Positions 28,784 through 41,110 of a stretch of DNA of 64,000 nt are shown piece by piece; position 1 is the stretch's first letter; each line of letters opens with the position of its first letter. Source of the DNA: Gibbula magus (Eukaryota > Mollusca > Gastropoda > Trochida > Trochidae); the NCBI GenBank assembly GCA_936450465.1, contig OW388293.1, forward strand, positions 40,878,982-40,942,981, given 5' to 3'. Position numbers and translations under genes: made by a program. The notes beneath the pieces were generated by a model, which saw only the letters and a program-made list of their open reading frames with translations, was not told where the DNA came from and made no database searches.

Positions 28784-29510
28784 AGATTATGATATTGAAT
28801 TATGAATAATGGGATTCTTATGTACAGCCAGTTGTGTTCGTGAGTCACTCTCTGATAAATCAAACAACGAACCGACAGTACTACTAAGCATTTTACATTT
28901 TGATGAAATATTAATTTTGTAAACTGAATTTATAGCAGGGAAAATTAATTTTATAAAAATTACTTGGGAACTCTTTTTAAAATTAAAAAAATACCACAGA
29001 CATTTTTGCACAAAATTGCAGAATAGTTGGTGTTGGTTTAATCATTCAAAGCGAACAATCTTTATCTGATTTTATCTTAAGATCTTATCTATTTTTTAAT
29101 TCTTTTATGCATAAACCAATGCACAGTATTTTTTTCTGCCAAAAGTTTGCAGGTTATTCAGCTGTTAGCTTTGCTTATCAATCTTTCTGCACCAGTGTGA
29201 TTCTTAGATTCTTAGTTCAACTCTTTCAAAGTGATCATGAACTTAACAATAACAGGTGAGGATATGGATCCACCAGGAAAGAGGAAGAATCATCAAGCAT
29301 AAAATAAACTCACAACTCTGCGCTCAATCAGCACTTTAACAGTTACAGTGCACACAATTGATTCCTTAGTTTCAGAAATATTTTAAATATTATGAACATG
29401 ATTAAAGGAGTATTTTATTTTCCTGATTTCATATAGTTAGATCAATAAAGTTTCATTAATGCAAAAAGGGAAAAAAAGGATCATCAAACAGGCATAAATA
29501 AATTCTTCTC
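28784..29510. other. CEP164 3' flank and probable 3' UTR
   Basis: AT-rich and without a coding frame. A candidate polyadenylation hexamer AATAAA is at 29303-29308, with others possible; I cannot say which is used. Confidence 0.4.
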
Positions 29511-29514
29511 TTAA

Positions 29515-30003
29515 AGGTACATCCATTGTGTTTCATAAAATTTTATTTGGCTTTAATACGTTCCAACTCACCACATGTTCTGTCTACAATACAAATAAAT
29601 TCAATCAGCATGCATATTTATCCCCAATCGCCAAATATATAATAATTACTTGTTTCCAATTAAATTTGAGTATCATCATTAATCATGCGCAGAAACCGAA
29701 ACTGCAAGTCCCATTTACATGCACAGTAGTTATATGACCTATTAAACATTATCAAACCAAATTTGTCATTTTGTCTGTTATAAATAAGATTCCAAAATTA
29801 CGTTTGACTCACTGACGCGCGCCACACACTGTGCATTGTCCGGTTTTCGATCAGAAATCACTACTTTTACCTTCATATCATCAATATGCTAAGTCTACTA
29901 TCATCAAAATGGTAGTTTTCGGTAACAGTCGATACTTCTCGATAAAGTAACACCATTTATATAGTTTGCAATATGCGACCCCAACAACACAATGGATGTA
30001 CCT
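29515..30003. mobile_element. TTAA-flanked MITE (family A), copy 1, 489 bp
   Basis: The ends are AGGTACATCCATTGTGTT and its reverse complement AACACAATGGATGTACCT, with TTAA on each side (29511-29514 and 30004-30007). The interior contains GTGCATTGTCCGGTTTTCGA. It is about 90% or more identical by eye to the copy at 35531-36017. There is no transposase frame, so it is non-autonomous. Confidence 0.9.
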
Positions 30004-30497
30004 TTAATGTTGTGAATGTTTTTAAAAAAGTTGATGTTAGTCATTGTAAAATTTGGTTCAAGAGTAGATGGAAGACAACCCAGGTATTCAAAAGTGTTTA
30101 TTCAATGCTCTGCCTTTCAAATCTCTGTTAGTGTAAAGTAACTGATCCCTCATAAATCCATGGTCCCTGATAAAACATCCCTTTTTACACCACAGTTCAG
30201 AGGAAAGATGCCAGAAATAAGATGTTTATTTTATTTTGCATAAGATGAGCTTTTAACCAAATTAGTTGACAACAAAACACATATAACCATGTAAATGATG
30301 ATTAACAATATGTATTTTATTCAGCTGATATTTTATGTTCATGAAATTTTTTCTTAAACGAATCTATAACTTTAACACATTTTAGTGTGTTTCATCCAGA
30401 TATTATTGGTTCAAGGTTGTGTAGAGATAGGTTGCCGTCCAATATTTATGAAATAGTGTTTACATCGTTTCCTACTCATCAGTTTTTGATACACGTC

Positions 30498-30776
30498 CAG
30501 TCTCATTAAAATGAGATGGAACAGAATACTCGTACCTTGCTGTGTTCTAGTTTGAGTAAAACTTGTCAGGGGTCATGTAATGTGACCTCGTCTGTTTTAA
30601 ATCAACCAATCACAGCCCTGTTCAGATGATGAATTGGTCAGATGAGTTGCCAGCCTTGTCACTGATTGGCTGGAGTGAAAGGTCACATGACATAATCATG
30701 TCGAGGAGTACTCAGATCAAGATCCAGCGAGGTATGAGTGTTACCTTCCATCTGATTTTAATGAGATTGCTGCACA
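30498..30776. mobile_element. Foldback MITE (family C), copy 1
   Basis: The arms are CAGTCTCATTAAAATGAGAT and, at the other end, CATCTGATTTTAATGAGATTG, with GAGTGTTAC/GAATACTCGTACC inside. Family-mates at 36872-37100 and 56319-56518 share the AATCTCATT end. Confidence 0.7.
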
Positions 30777-30779
30777 TAC

Positions 30780-33600
30780 TAACCTTACACAAAGCATTTA
30801 TATCAGCATCTCAGTATCTAGCTATGCAATATCTTATTTGTGACATATATGGTTTGCCAAAATCACTGATGTATATTTTGTAGATAGAAATTGTACATTA
30901 GAAAATATATATTTGTATAGAATGTTTGTAAAATCTGGGGAATTATTTTCAAATCCTCTTATATATTAAGACATGACAATTTAGTAATTTTATATACTTT
31001 TTGTTTATTTTCATCCATTTTGTTTTCATTTTCTTAAAATGATATAATACAATTTTAGTTCTCATTTTAAATTTTTATGCATGATCTTTTTTTAAACCTC
31101 ACAAAAGACTTTGTATGTTATCAAAAATATTTATCAAATGTACAGGGTTAGTTTAGAAATACTCTACCAATCAAAAGTTAGCAACACTCTGTGCTATTGT
31201 TTTATATTGGTATAACAGAAACTCATTGTGAACATACTATTTAACTAAAAATGTAAATTGAACTTTAAAAAGTCACACGACTTGATGTATAACTCTGGTA
31301 AGCGTTATATCTATATCGTATTATAAAACTTGCTTCCCACTTTTGTACATGAGTTTAGTGGATCATGGCATTTGTTGAAAACTGGCACAGTCATGTCTCA
31401 GTATCCTTGTCTTACTCAGCCTGTTCAACATTACTTTACTCTTACGCTACCTCCTGTTCATTGTCATTTAGAAATCTAATCTTCCACGACCTCATGTCAT
31501 GTATAATTTTATCAGTCTATTCATTAAGATGCTTATCCAAAATATATATACTAACCTTCTATCAGTTTTATTTTGGAATTTCTTCTTTGGCCTCCTTTTT
31601 ACTTCTGTTCTTCCTGATGTCATTTGCCTGTAAATTTGACTGGTTGAACCCAAATCTCCCACTGTTTACTGTTTCTCCCCCCTACCCCCATCTGAAAGTT
31701 CCTCTGTTTTGTATGCCTGTTTAGTTATCGTGTATGTTTGAAATTTGTGTATCATGGAATTCTCTATGTTGATGTTTGTCAATTGCTTCAGAGAACTGCA
31801 TCAAAAGAAACTATTTTCCTTGTAATGAACCTCTGTAGAATTCCTCAACTTTTCTGTTTGACCCATGTGTTGTTTAGTAAGGGTACCAGTTTGTCTTATT
31901 TGAATATATGGACATGAAAGAAAGATATAACATAACAAGCCCTCTATTCTTGAGCTGGTACAGACATTCTTCCATGTATTAAGAGGCTGTCTCCTGTTGA
32001 CATGGCACAAATTTCTCTATGAGAGACAAAATATCGCTTACATCTTACATCACTCATTCATTCTTTTGTGTTTGTTTTACTTGTCTGTGTTGTCTAACCT
32101 TAGACTGAACTGTATGAAAATAAAAATATGCTTCATCGTTTTTTAACAAGAAAACATTATGGAAACTCTTTATAAGACTTTGTTGTAAAACTGGTCAAAT
32201 AATGTTCAAATAACTTCTGGACTCATTTTTCTTCATTTGGACTTCAGTTGACAGTTACAGTGGGTTTTGTTTTGTAATTTTAAAATTTCACAATACAATG
32301 CCAATATGAGGCAGCCCCTTTAGACAAGTGACGTCCATGTCAATATAATGTGCCTGCTAACATGACTGCGTGCTCCACTCTTCCCAACAACTACTCTTCC
32401 CTCCAAGCTCATGTATTGTGTAGTGTAAGATGAATCTAGAACTGTCTGTGATATATACCACCAGCATTACACTGGACTTGTACATACATAACCACCTGCT
32501 TCATGTGTAAGTGCTCCTTCTTATACTCCTGTAAAGCTTAGTTATTTTGTATCCTGCTTGTAATGTTTGTAGTTTGATGTAGGACAAGTATTCCTGTGAT
32601 GGTGCAGTCTGCAGCAAGCTAGATAGCCCAATATTTGGTTCATACCTTGCCATCTCCACCAGCATTTCTTGTGACTTGAAAAACACTATTGCAGAATGTT
32701 ATAGTCCAATTGCAATGAATCTAACAAACCTATACAAATACGTAATATAGAGCAATCGCTTGACTGCTGTTTGTTTTAGAATTGGATGTTGCTCAATAGT
32801 CATCACTAGTCTTAAGAGAAACTAGATAATGTCGCAAGGTATGAAACAACTTGAGGCATTGTTGAAGGTTACTCTTGAAGAAGGCTGTCTAACACATCAA
32901 ATCTTATTTTAATCATTTGAAAACAAGTACTTTAATGGCCTCAACCTTGATTTTAGTGTTATATTCACCAACTTCAGTTTTCGTACATTGTGAAATGTTC
33001 ATCTTGTGAAAACAACTAACACTTTATATGAGACATACCTATGACATAGGTAATAGTTATACAATAAATTAATGATACTTTAAAGAAGGAAATCAATTTC
33101 CAAAAGTGTCTATCAGAGATATTTTAAAGAAGTTCCTTTCACAAAGCAACATTTGCTATGGTTTAGCTTTACCCCCATTCTTTTCTATACACTCCGTTAC
33201 CTAAGCGACCTAACTACTTTGTCATAGGAGAAACAGATATGTAAGGTTGTGCCTACTTAAAACAGTGGCTATTTTACAATGCACGTTTTGTAATCAAATC
33301 TCAATAATGTCCGTCCAGGAAACAAACACTTGCCACTGTATTTTTGCAACAGAAGAACGATCCATTGCTTACAATCAAAGTTTTAGGACAAACTGTTCAT
33401 GAAATTGTGGCAATTGTCTACAGTTGGATATTGTTACATTCAATATTATTAGTGATTATGGAACTTTTACCGTCCTCTATTTTTATTGTAAAAGGATGTT
33501 GTAAGATGGTTCATTTTTTTACTATGAAATAAATCATGTAATTCATGCAAAACTGTGTTTGTGTTGTCATTTATGGTTGGTAAGGCAACTCTGAGGCTCA
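30780..33600. other. Gene-free stretch
   Basis: AT-rich sequence with only short unsupported frames (for example 31365-31724, hydrophobic and without homology I recognise). I see no exon chain, RNA gene or clear repeat. Confidence 0.6.
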
Positions 33601-34145
33601 AATGACATGTGGTTTACATAGAAAATATTTATATATTTATGATATTTAATATCAGGAGACACAAGGGTGAGATTTCATATATCATTTGAAATCATTCTTC
33701 AACAAGTAATAGCAAAAGAATGAAGATAACTAAAACACAAAATTGGCATTTAAATAACAATACTACTTACATATGTGAAATAATTACTTGACCAAAGAGT
33801 CAAAGCCATCTTTTCCTGACAAAGAATTTTCAACATGTCCCACTGAATGTAACATTGACTTGCCAGTCCAAGATAAGTAAAGCCACTGGGCCCAGTGGAA
33901 TAAGCTAGTTAACATGAAATATCTGTCAAAATTTCCAACTTTCCCAATAAATGGAAAGAAACTTCCATAAATCCACGAACTTGTTCTATTCACGACTGTT
34001 GTAAGTATAGACCTGCTGCTTTGAATAATTGCTTATGCAGATGTTTTGAACAATATTTTAAGAAATATCTCTTCAGTTTTATAATTTCTTCTTGGAAACT
34101 CACATATCTCTATTCCTATGACATAGTTTAAGCATTCTCTTTCCA

Positions 34146-34215
34146 CAGAGGTTACTCCCTTCAGCCCTAGGTAGAACAGAAGTTAGGATAGGAAATCTGA
34201 AGGGAGTAATCTCTG
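34146..34215. repeat. Short hairpin (70 bases)
   Basis: CAGAGGTTACTCCCTTCAG is followed 32 bases later by CTGAAGGGAGTAATCTCTG, nearly perfectly complementary. It may be a tiny foldback element or an intergenic stem-loop. Confidence 0.7.
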
Positions 34216-34957
34216 AGGAAAATCGATGCGTTGGCCACTATTCGATCGACAATATAACATTATAGAAATATGTCATCTTAATTGATTTAGATTGTACGCT
34301 TTCACAATTAAAAGCCTTTGACAAGATATCACCGGTTATGACTAACATCTCATTCATTGAGTGGTGACTTCATGCTAACAAAGGTCGACAGTTATCAGTA
34401 TATGCTGTCCAGATAACAACGTGGACTTGTTGACTGTAATACTGCTACACACGCTGCCGCTACACCGGGGTCAAAGTTCATCATATTTCATGGAGGATTC
34501 TAAAACAGGAAGGATTTTATATTTAACTCAATCAACACTCTCTATGGAATATTGATCCAGGTTGTAAAGGTATGAATGATTTATTTCGTATATCTATCAA
34601 AATGAACAATACTGATTATGTTATTGAACAAGAAAGAAACACAGTTTTACTATTGTTTAGATTGTACATTGAGGGTGTCTTATTTTAATTTCTTGTATTA
34701 AGGAAATAATTTAATCCTGATAATACTAATTATTCACAGAAAATGTTTGAGTTTTATTCGTCATCCTTTAATATTTCATCAAAATAAGGAACAGCAGAAT
34801 ATTTACATAAATAATTAAATTTGAAAAGAAAACTAAAATAAAAATGGTAACAATCGGTAAACACACAAATCATTAATTCATCTATTTGCAGTATTAAAAA
34901 AAAACATTATTTTGAAATGTAAAATATTATTAAAAAATGAACCAAAATAGAAGACAT

Positions 34958-34960
<3 letters not shown>

Positions 34961-35022
<62 letters not shown>
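34961..35022. repeat. (AT)n microsatellite
   Basis: About 31 uninterrupted AT units. Translation gives a spurious Tyr-Ile run on the - strand. Confidence 0.97.
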
Positions 35023-35024
<2 letters not shown>

Positions 35025-35530
35025 AAGATTAAACCTATGTTAAGATCCATACAATAACACTTAGGTCTATAGGTTGAGCAAATATGTTCAACCACTAATA
35101 ACGTAACAATGCCCAAATAACTAGGTCTCACGAACCTCAAAAGTAACACAAGTATTGTCAGTCGTAATCTATACCTTTAGTTTAAGCCTACTACGTCTGT
35201 AAAAACCCTGACTTGCAGAGTCAATATGGGACTGGAGATCTTTGTTGAATATATCCCGGTGTCTTGTGTACTAATTACATTAATTGGATTGTTTATTGTA
35301 TTTATTATGAGTTTTTATGTGTGTTTAAATGATGATATAATGATAATAATAGAATACTTATAATTTGTATTTATCTATGTACTATACATACTCAAAGCGC
35401 AAATATATTAAATACACCCTCTAAAATCGTTACACACTTGTATCAATTTTAAACATTAATTTAATGCATAAAACACAAAGAGGAATACCCTCACCGCCCA
35501 TCAGGTATACCCTGTTGCAATGCACGTTAA

Positions 35531-36017
35531 AGGTGCATCCATTGTGTTTCATAACATTTTATTTGGCTTTAATATGCCCCAACTAACCATATGTGCTGTC
35601 TACAATACAAATAAATTCACTCAGCTTGCATATCCATCACCAATCGCCAAATATATCATAATTACTAGTTTCCAATTAAAATTGAGTAAGATTATGCATG
35701 TACAGAAACCGAAACTGCACGTTCAATTTACATGCGCAGTAGTTATGTGACCTATTAAACATTATCAACTCAAATTTGTCTTCTTGTCTGTTATAAATAA
35801 GATTCCAAAATTACGTTTGACTCATTGACACGCGCCACACGCTGTGCATTGTCCGGTTTTCGATCAGAAATCACTACTTTTACCTTCATATCGTCAATAT
35901 GTTAAGTCTACTATCATCAAAACAGTAGATTTCGGTAACAGTCGGTCCTTCTCGATAAAGTAACACCATTTATAACGTTTGCAATATGTGACCCCAAACA
36001 ACACAATGGATGTACCT
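35531..36017. mobile_element. TTAA-flanked MITE (family A), copy 2, 487 bp
   Basis: It starts AGGTGCATCCATTGTGTT and ends AACACAATGGATGTACCT, with TTAA on each side (35527-35530 and 36018-36021). It aligns end to end with the copy at 29515-30003 with scattered substitutions, in the same orientation. Confidence 0.9.
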
Positions 36018-36871
36018 TTAACCCCATGAAACCACGCGAGTTTCTGTAAGTACTCTTGGACCTGGCTTCAGACATTCACCGAAGTGTGCAGTGTGTCTTT
36101 AAAACGATTATGACGCACATACCAGAATTTGATGAATTTAGAGTAATTGCAGTAACATATCAGTTTATCACTTTCATAGATATGTTTTAAGTCTGGTTTT
36201 ATTATTATTAGTTGCGGTAAAGATTCTGTTACGTGGACATGTATGTATTGTAAATTTCTGCTTTTTATGTTAAGGATAAGTACCACATTTCGTCTTTAAG
36301 GATATCCAAGGCATATTGAGTTTTGACAGGTTCAATTCAATTTTTGTTTGCTTTATCCATATTGAAATCAATCCACAAGATCTTACAAAAACATTGCTCT
36401 TCAAAGAGTTAATTCATCATTACGTGCAGTGTGTTCTTACGACGACATAAATATAACGGTGATAACCATTGCTCACAATGTGCAGTATCGGTGTACGTAC
36501 AGTCACTGTGGACCATGCTTGTACTGTGTTATCAGCTGAGGTCATTGTAATATACTCGACAAAAATAATTAGGGATATTTTGAAATTTTGAAATTACATA
36601 CACTGATGTATTTATTACTTGACATACTAATGAAATATTAATCATAAAACATCTAGTATCCCTAACTGATTTTGTCCAGTATATGTAGGATTTACAGTGA
36701 CTATTTCAGAAAAATGTATTTACTTTAATATTTAGCGGTTAGAAGTCAATTTAAAATATCACAAGAGTTATCTCCCTCCTTGCCTCTTTCCCCACTGTTC
36801 CAACAGTCATATTTTAGCTGACATCCAAACATCTCGTTTGGCTACTTTGCATCTTTCATATTACATATAAC

Positions 36872-37100
36872 CAATCTCATTTAAATCAGATCGAAAGTAA
36901 CACTCCTACCCCGCTGCGTTTCTTATCGAAGTACTGCGCCATAGAGGTCAAATCGGGTGCCATATCTAAGAAGGCCTCTGATTCGCGGAATGTATTGAAG
37001 GTGAAAGGTCACCAGACACGACCTCTGCGGGGTAGTACTCTACAACTCAGACCGATGAACGAGGTACGAGTGTTACGTTTGATCTGATTTCAATGAGATT
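36872..37100. mobile_element. Foldback MITE (family C), copy 2, 229 bp
   Basis: CAATCTCATTTAAATCAGAT at the left and ATCTGATTTCAATGAGATT at the right form arms of about 40 bases, including GTAACACTCCTACC against GGTACGAGTGTTAC. No coding frame is present. Confidence 0.8.
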
Positions 37101-37158
37101 TCAACCTTAACCTACCACCTCATATTTTTATAAAGTCCCCATTTTACTTCCAGCAAGA

Positions 37159-37387
37159 GGGGGCGGGATAGCGCAGTTGTTAGCGCGTTCGGCTTCGGAC
37201 CAAGAGGTTCGAATCCCGCTAGGCGCACGGCAACTTTGTCTGCAGTAGAGAACTGTTCTACACGCAGTAAGGTTTGGGTGCAATGCTACACTGAATTTCA
37301 GGGTAGTACCACCGTAATACTAGCAGCCGCGATATAAGTGAAATACTCTTGAAAGTGGCGTTAAACCCCAACTCACCTCACCTCACC
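37159..37387 (+). mobile_element. tRNA-derived SINE, full length, with target-site duplication
   Basis: The tRNA-like head (about 37163-37228) contains an A box (TAGCGCAGTTG) and a perfect B box (GGTTCGAATCC), the two internal RNA polymerase III promoter elements. A SINE-specific body and a GTGGCGTTAAACCCCAACTC core follow, then a CTCAC tail. Direct repeats TCCAGCAAGA flank it (37149-37158 and 37388-37397). The tRNA part would not fold into a functional tRNA with normal arms. It landed just at the start of the LRR-gene 5' repeat array. Confidence 0.85.
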
Positions 37388-37389
37388 TC

Positions 37390-38125
37390 CAGCAAGACAA
37401 TCTTATACAATTAGTCACGAGGACCCACTTCATGTTGCTCCTAACAAGTCTCCTGTTCCTCTCCCTTAGTGTATTCTTACAAGTTACAACATTATTTTCA
37501 ACAAGAAAATCTCAGACAATGCGCCATGAAGACCCACTTCCTGTTCTTCCTTCCACATCTCCTGGCCCTTGTCAACTCTCTCTCTGAGTATATTGTTATA
37601 ATATTTCATCTTTACTTCCTGCAAGACAATCTCAGACAATCTTCCATCGCGACCCTCTCCCTTTCCTTCCTATCAACTCTCTCCCTGAGAATATTGTTAT
37701 AACATTTCATCTTTACTTCCAGCAAGATAGTCTCAGACAATCTTCCATGGCGACCCTCTCCCTTTCCTTCCTATCAACTCTCTCCCTGAGTATATTGTTA
37801 TAATATTTCACCTTTACTTCCAGCAAGACAATCTCAGACAATCTTCCATGGCGACCCTCTCCCTTTCCTTCCTATCAACTCTTTCCCTGAGAATATTGTT
37901 ATAACATTTCATCTTTACTTCCAGCAAGACAATCTCAGACAATCTTCCATGGCGACCCTCTCCCTTTCCTTCCTATCAACTCTCTCCCTGAGAATATTGT
38001 TATAATATTTCATCTTTACTTCCAGCAAGACAATCTCAGACAATCTTCCATGGCGACCCTCTCCCTTTCCTTCCTATCAACTCTCTCCCTGAGTATATTG
38101 TTATAATATTTCACCTTTACTTCCA
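37390..38125 (+). repeat. Tandem array of decayed copies of the LRR gene's 5' segment (signal-peptide region)
   Basis: Seven units starting at CAAGAHAATCTCAGACAAT-type sequence begin near 37393, 37502, 37622, 37723, 37824, 37925 and 38026. The next unit is the live gene start at about 38127. The last five steps are exactly 101 bp, the earlier ones 109 and 120. Each carries a start-region equivalent (CCATGAAGACCC in unit 2 and the live copy; CCATGGCGACCC or CCATCGCGACCC elsewhere), then Leu-rich sequence ending AACTCTCTCCCTGA and TATTGTTATAATATTTCA. Because 101 is not a multiple of three, units do not read through each other. Confidence 0.85.
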
Positions 38126-38150
38126 GCAAGACAATCTCAGACAATCCGCC

Positions 38151-40565
38151 ATGAAGACCCACTTCCTGTTGATCCTGTCAAGCCTACTGGTCATGATCAA
38201 CTCTCTCCCTGTGTTCAGCTCCCCATGTCGTCACAACATCACTAAGACAGAGAACATCTGGAACTGTTCCCGAACATTCCCCCTCGACATTCCCGCTCCT
38301 AGCTCCGTTCCCGCTGGAGTCATCACGTACGACCTGAGCCACAACCAGCTCCTGGAGATCCACAGAATCAACTCCTCCTGTTCCTCCTTCAGCACGTGCA
38401 AAGGATGCATCAGGAATCTGCTACTTCATCACAATGACATCGACACCATCGTGAACCACGCCTTCTCCACCCTGCACTGTCTGCACTCACTTGACCTCTC
38501 CTACAACAACATCAAGGGAGATTCCCTCTCAGCGATGACCTTCGAAGGTCTGCTGCAGCTTGAGGTTCTTTCCTTGAAGGGGAATCCCTTGGGTTATCTG
38601 AAAGACTTTACCCTCAAATTCACCGAGCTTCGGATTCTGCGAGTTCTCGATCTCTCGGACTGTGAGTTGACTCATATTGGAGAACACGCATTTGATGATA
38701 TTCCACTTCTAGAAAAGATTAATTTGAGTGGGAACAAACTCACAAATGTTGATCCGAAAATATTCACTGGACTTCATTTTGTGGATACTTTGGACATCAG
38801 AAGTAATGAACTTTCCACCATCAACAGTAAGAACTTCTATCCCATGCTTCGACTTCAGAAACTATATCTTGACCATAACAACATTGAACGTTTCCCAGAC
38901 GATGCTTTTGCAGGGATGGGAACCCTGGAGATTTTGTCAATATCTGAAAACCAGTTTGAAGAAATTCCCTACAATGCCATGAAGAACATACAAGAACTCC
39001 GCATCTTCAACATCAGCCGCAACCCCTTCGTGAACCTCAGAGCCAGTAACTGGCCCCAGGACATGAAACTGGCCATACACGAGCTCTACATGGACGAAAT
39101 GGGGAACGGATTCAGAGATATCCAGTACAGGGCGTTCTCCGCCATGCCTGTCTTGAGGAAAGTGTCAATCTCGGGCAACAAGAATCTGGTGTCCATCGCT
39201 CACAACGCGTTCCAGGGCAGCTCTGGACATCTGGAGGAAGTGGACCTAGTGGACAACGGTCTGGAGTTCCTTGCCCCGCATCTGCTGCCCTGGAAAAATC
39301 TGGAGATACTGGAACTTGATGGAAACCCCTGGAACTGTGACTGCAAACTAAGATGGGTCCTTGAGGGAGGATACTTCAAGAATTCCACCGTCAGGTAAGA
39401 TTTAGTACACCAATTATAATTTGGAACTGTGATTGTAAACTCCGTTACTCGAATAATAGGGTGTTCCCATTACAACGTGGAGCTGTAAACTCAGATGGGT
39501 TTGAGAGAGAGAGGGGATACTGCCCGAAATCAACTTCTCATTGTTCACTGATGACTGTCAGTAAGATTCCCTCGTTATACCTTGCTACCAAAAACTTTAA
39601 AATGTAATGCATGTTGACTATGACATCATTGTGCCCTCTTCTTGTATCAGTGAAACCGTTCCTTCCAGTCAGAATATGATATGATATGATAAATAAAGCT
39701 AGTGAAGTTTCACAAGCACAATGTCATCAATCATTATTGCAAGTCCAGATAGGTCCAACTGGTCCGAAATACTGGTTTGCAAGTATGTCATGTGAATGTC
39801 GACTTCTCAGTCCGGTTTGTTGGGTTCACTCTGTTTGAACGATTTATTTTGTTGGGTGTATTACGTTTCGTCCTGATTGCAAGATGTAAGAAAGTAACTG
39901 TCAATGATGATGGCAATCCGTTTCGATGAGTGACTCATTCAAGTCTATTCTGATTTCAAATACAAAAAGAACGCGACAATATTTACACGAACTAATACGA
40001 ATACGAATGTATGATGAAATAATTTATGTACTTATTTATTTGAAAGAGTTGGTTAAGAGAATGGTTAAATGAAACTCGGTTTAAGGTGTCGTTATTTAAC
40101 GTTTACGTCACATAAAGCTTGCATGTAAATGCTTTCCTTAACTGTTCAGAGACCAAAAATCAAACAAAAATTATACTTAAATCATGTTAATGAAATTATC
40201 ATTTATATCAAGTTATATATTTTCATTTGTAGCTTATTTATTTTGTTTTCCATTGCAGATGTTACAGTCCAGAAAAATTGAGAAACAGAGTATTGACAGA
40301 CTTATCCACCCTTGACCTGAGATGCCCCCGTTCTTTGGTCTGGATTTTACTGACGTTTATTGCCGGAACTGCCGCCGTTTTTCTTGTAGTATTGGGAGTC
40401 GTTGTTTGGAAAAAGCGTGCCCGGTTGCCATGCCGACGGGTCAAAGGTCGATACGTATCGGTGTACACAAAAGATACGGAGGAGTCGGAGGGTATGGCCA
40501 CCATAACAAATGTACATGCGAGTGACCACGATGACGAGATGCCTCTACGGGAGGCGGATTCTTAG
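38151..40565 (+). CDS. Leucine-rich-repeat single-pass membrane protein, two exons, 516 residues
   Basis: Exon 1 is 38151-39394 (donor AG/gtaaga) and exon 2 is 40259-40565 (acceptor CATTGCAG); they join in phase. The start MKTHFLLILSSLLVMINSLP is a signal peptide. Cysteines at about residues 26-65 form an N-terminal cap. About ten LRRs follow with LxxLxLxxNxL spacing (for example VLDLSDCELTHIGEHAF and KLYLDHNNIERFPDDAFAGM). A C-terminal cap begins NPWNCDCKLRWVL and continues across the intron to RCPRS. A transmembrane helix lies at about residues 441-466 (LVWILLTFIAGTAAVFLVVL), then a basic stop-transfer KKRAR and an acidic tail ending PLREADS. There is no TIR or kinase domain, so it is not a Toll receptor; a cell-adhesion or co-receptor role is inference. 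Several NxS/T sites suggest glycosylation. Confidence 0.9.
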
Positions 40566-40712
40566 AGGAAGATTTGTACATTATTTATTGAACTATTTTT
40601 TGGAGATTAATGCACGAGCAAGTGTGACATATTGTTTTAACGAAACGAGTATTACTTCGTGTACTGTTCGAGCGAGTGTAGTGATGTCTTTATCATTTTT
40701 CATATGCCCCAA

Positions 40713-40718
40713 AATAAA
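40713..40718 (+). terminator. Candidate polyadenylation signal for the LRR gene
   Basis: An AATAAA hexamer lies 148 bases after the LRR stop codon. The context is AT-rich; cleavage-site evidence is not available from sequence alone. Confidence 0.4.
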
Positions 40719-40891
40719 CAATTTAACCATTCTCCATTAGTGAGATGAGTAATGTGTAGTAAATGAATGACTGTGTATCCCGTGCGGTTATAAAAGTGTT
40801 GTGAACATGAACGAGAAAATATACGTGCAGCTCGTGCTATTCGTTATCATGTTTTAAATTACACTTGTGACGTCACCCTATTGTTCTTTCA

Positions 40892-41110
40892 CTCCATTAT
40901 TTTTCAGGAATGGAGAGTTACACATCAAATCATATTTTTTAAGAAGAAATTTAATTTCTTTAACTTTTTAAAGCAATTTGGATAAACGAGCATTACTTTT
41001 AGTGTAATTTAAGTAGGGTAATATCCTCGTAACTCTCCATTCCTTAAAAATAATGGGCCTCGGCCCCTCCGGGTCCTCGGCTCCATTATTTTTAAGGAAT
41101 GGAGAGTTAC
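40892..41110. repeat. Inverted and direct repeat cluster, foldback element
   Basis: CTCCATTATTTTTCAGGAAT with GGAGAGTTAC occurs at 40892-40921, again at 41081-41110 in the same orientation, and in reverse complement (GTAACTCTCCATTCCTTAAA) at 41029-41058. The last two form a strong stem around a GC-rich loop (CCTCGGCCCCTCCGGGTCCT). It is probably a foldback transposable element just downstream of the LRR gene. Confidence 0.8.

Noticed and set aside
29515..30003. Assignment of the TTAA-flanked MITEs to piggyBac
   Set aside because: The TTAA fits, but the termini are AGG...CCT rather than CCC-first, and TA duplication is equally consistent. I left the superfamily open.
34907..35149. 80-residue frame with a Tyr-Ile run
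   Set aside because: It is a translation of the (AT)n microsatellite at 34961-35022.
37163..37228. Candidate tRNA gene
   Set aside because: A and B boxes are present, but the body continues into a SINE with a tail and target duplication and the arms do not form a normal cloverleaf.
38151..40565. Toll-like receptor identity for the LRR gene
   Set aside because: The cytoplasmic part is only about 50 residues and has no TIR domain.
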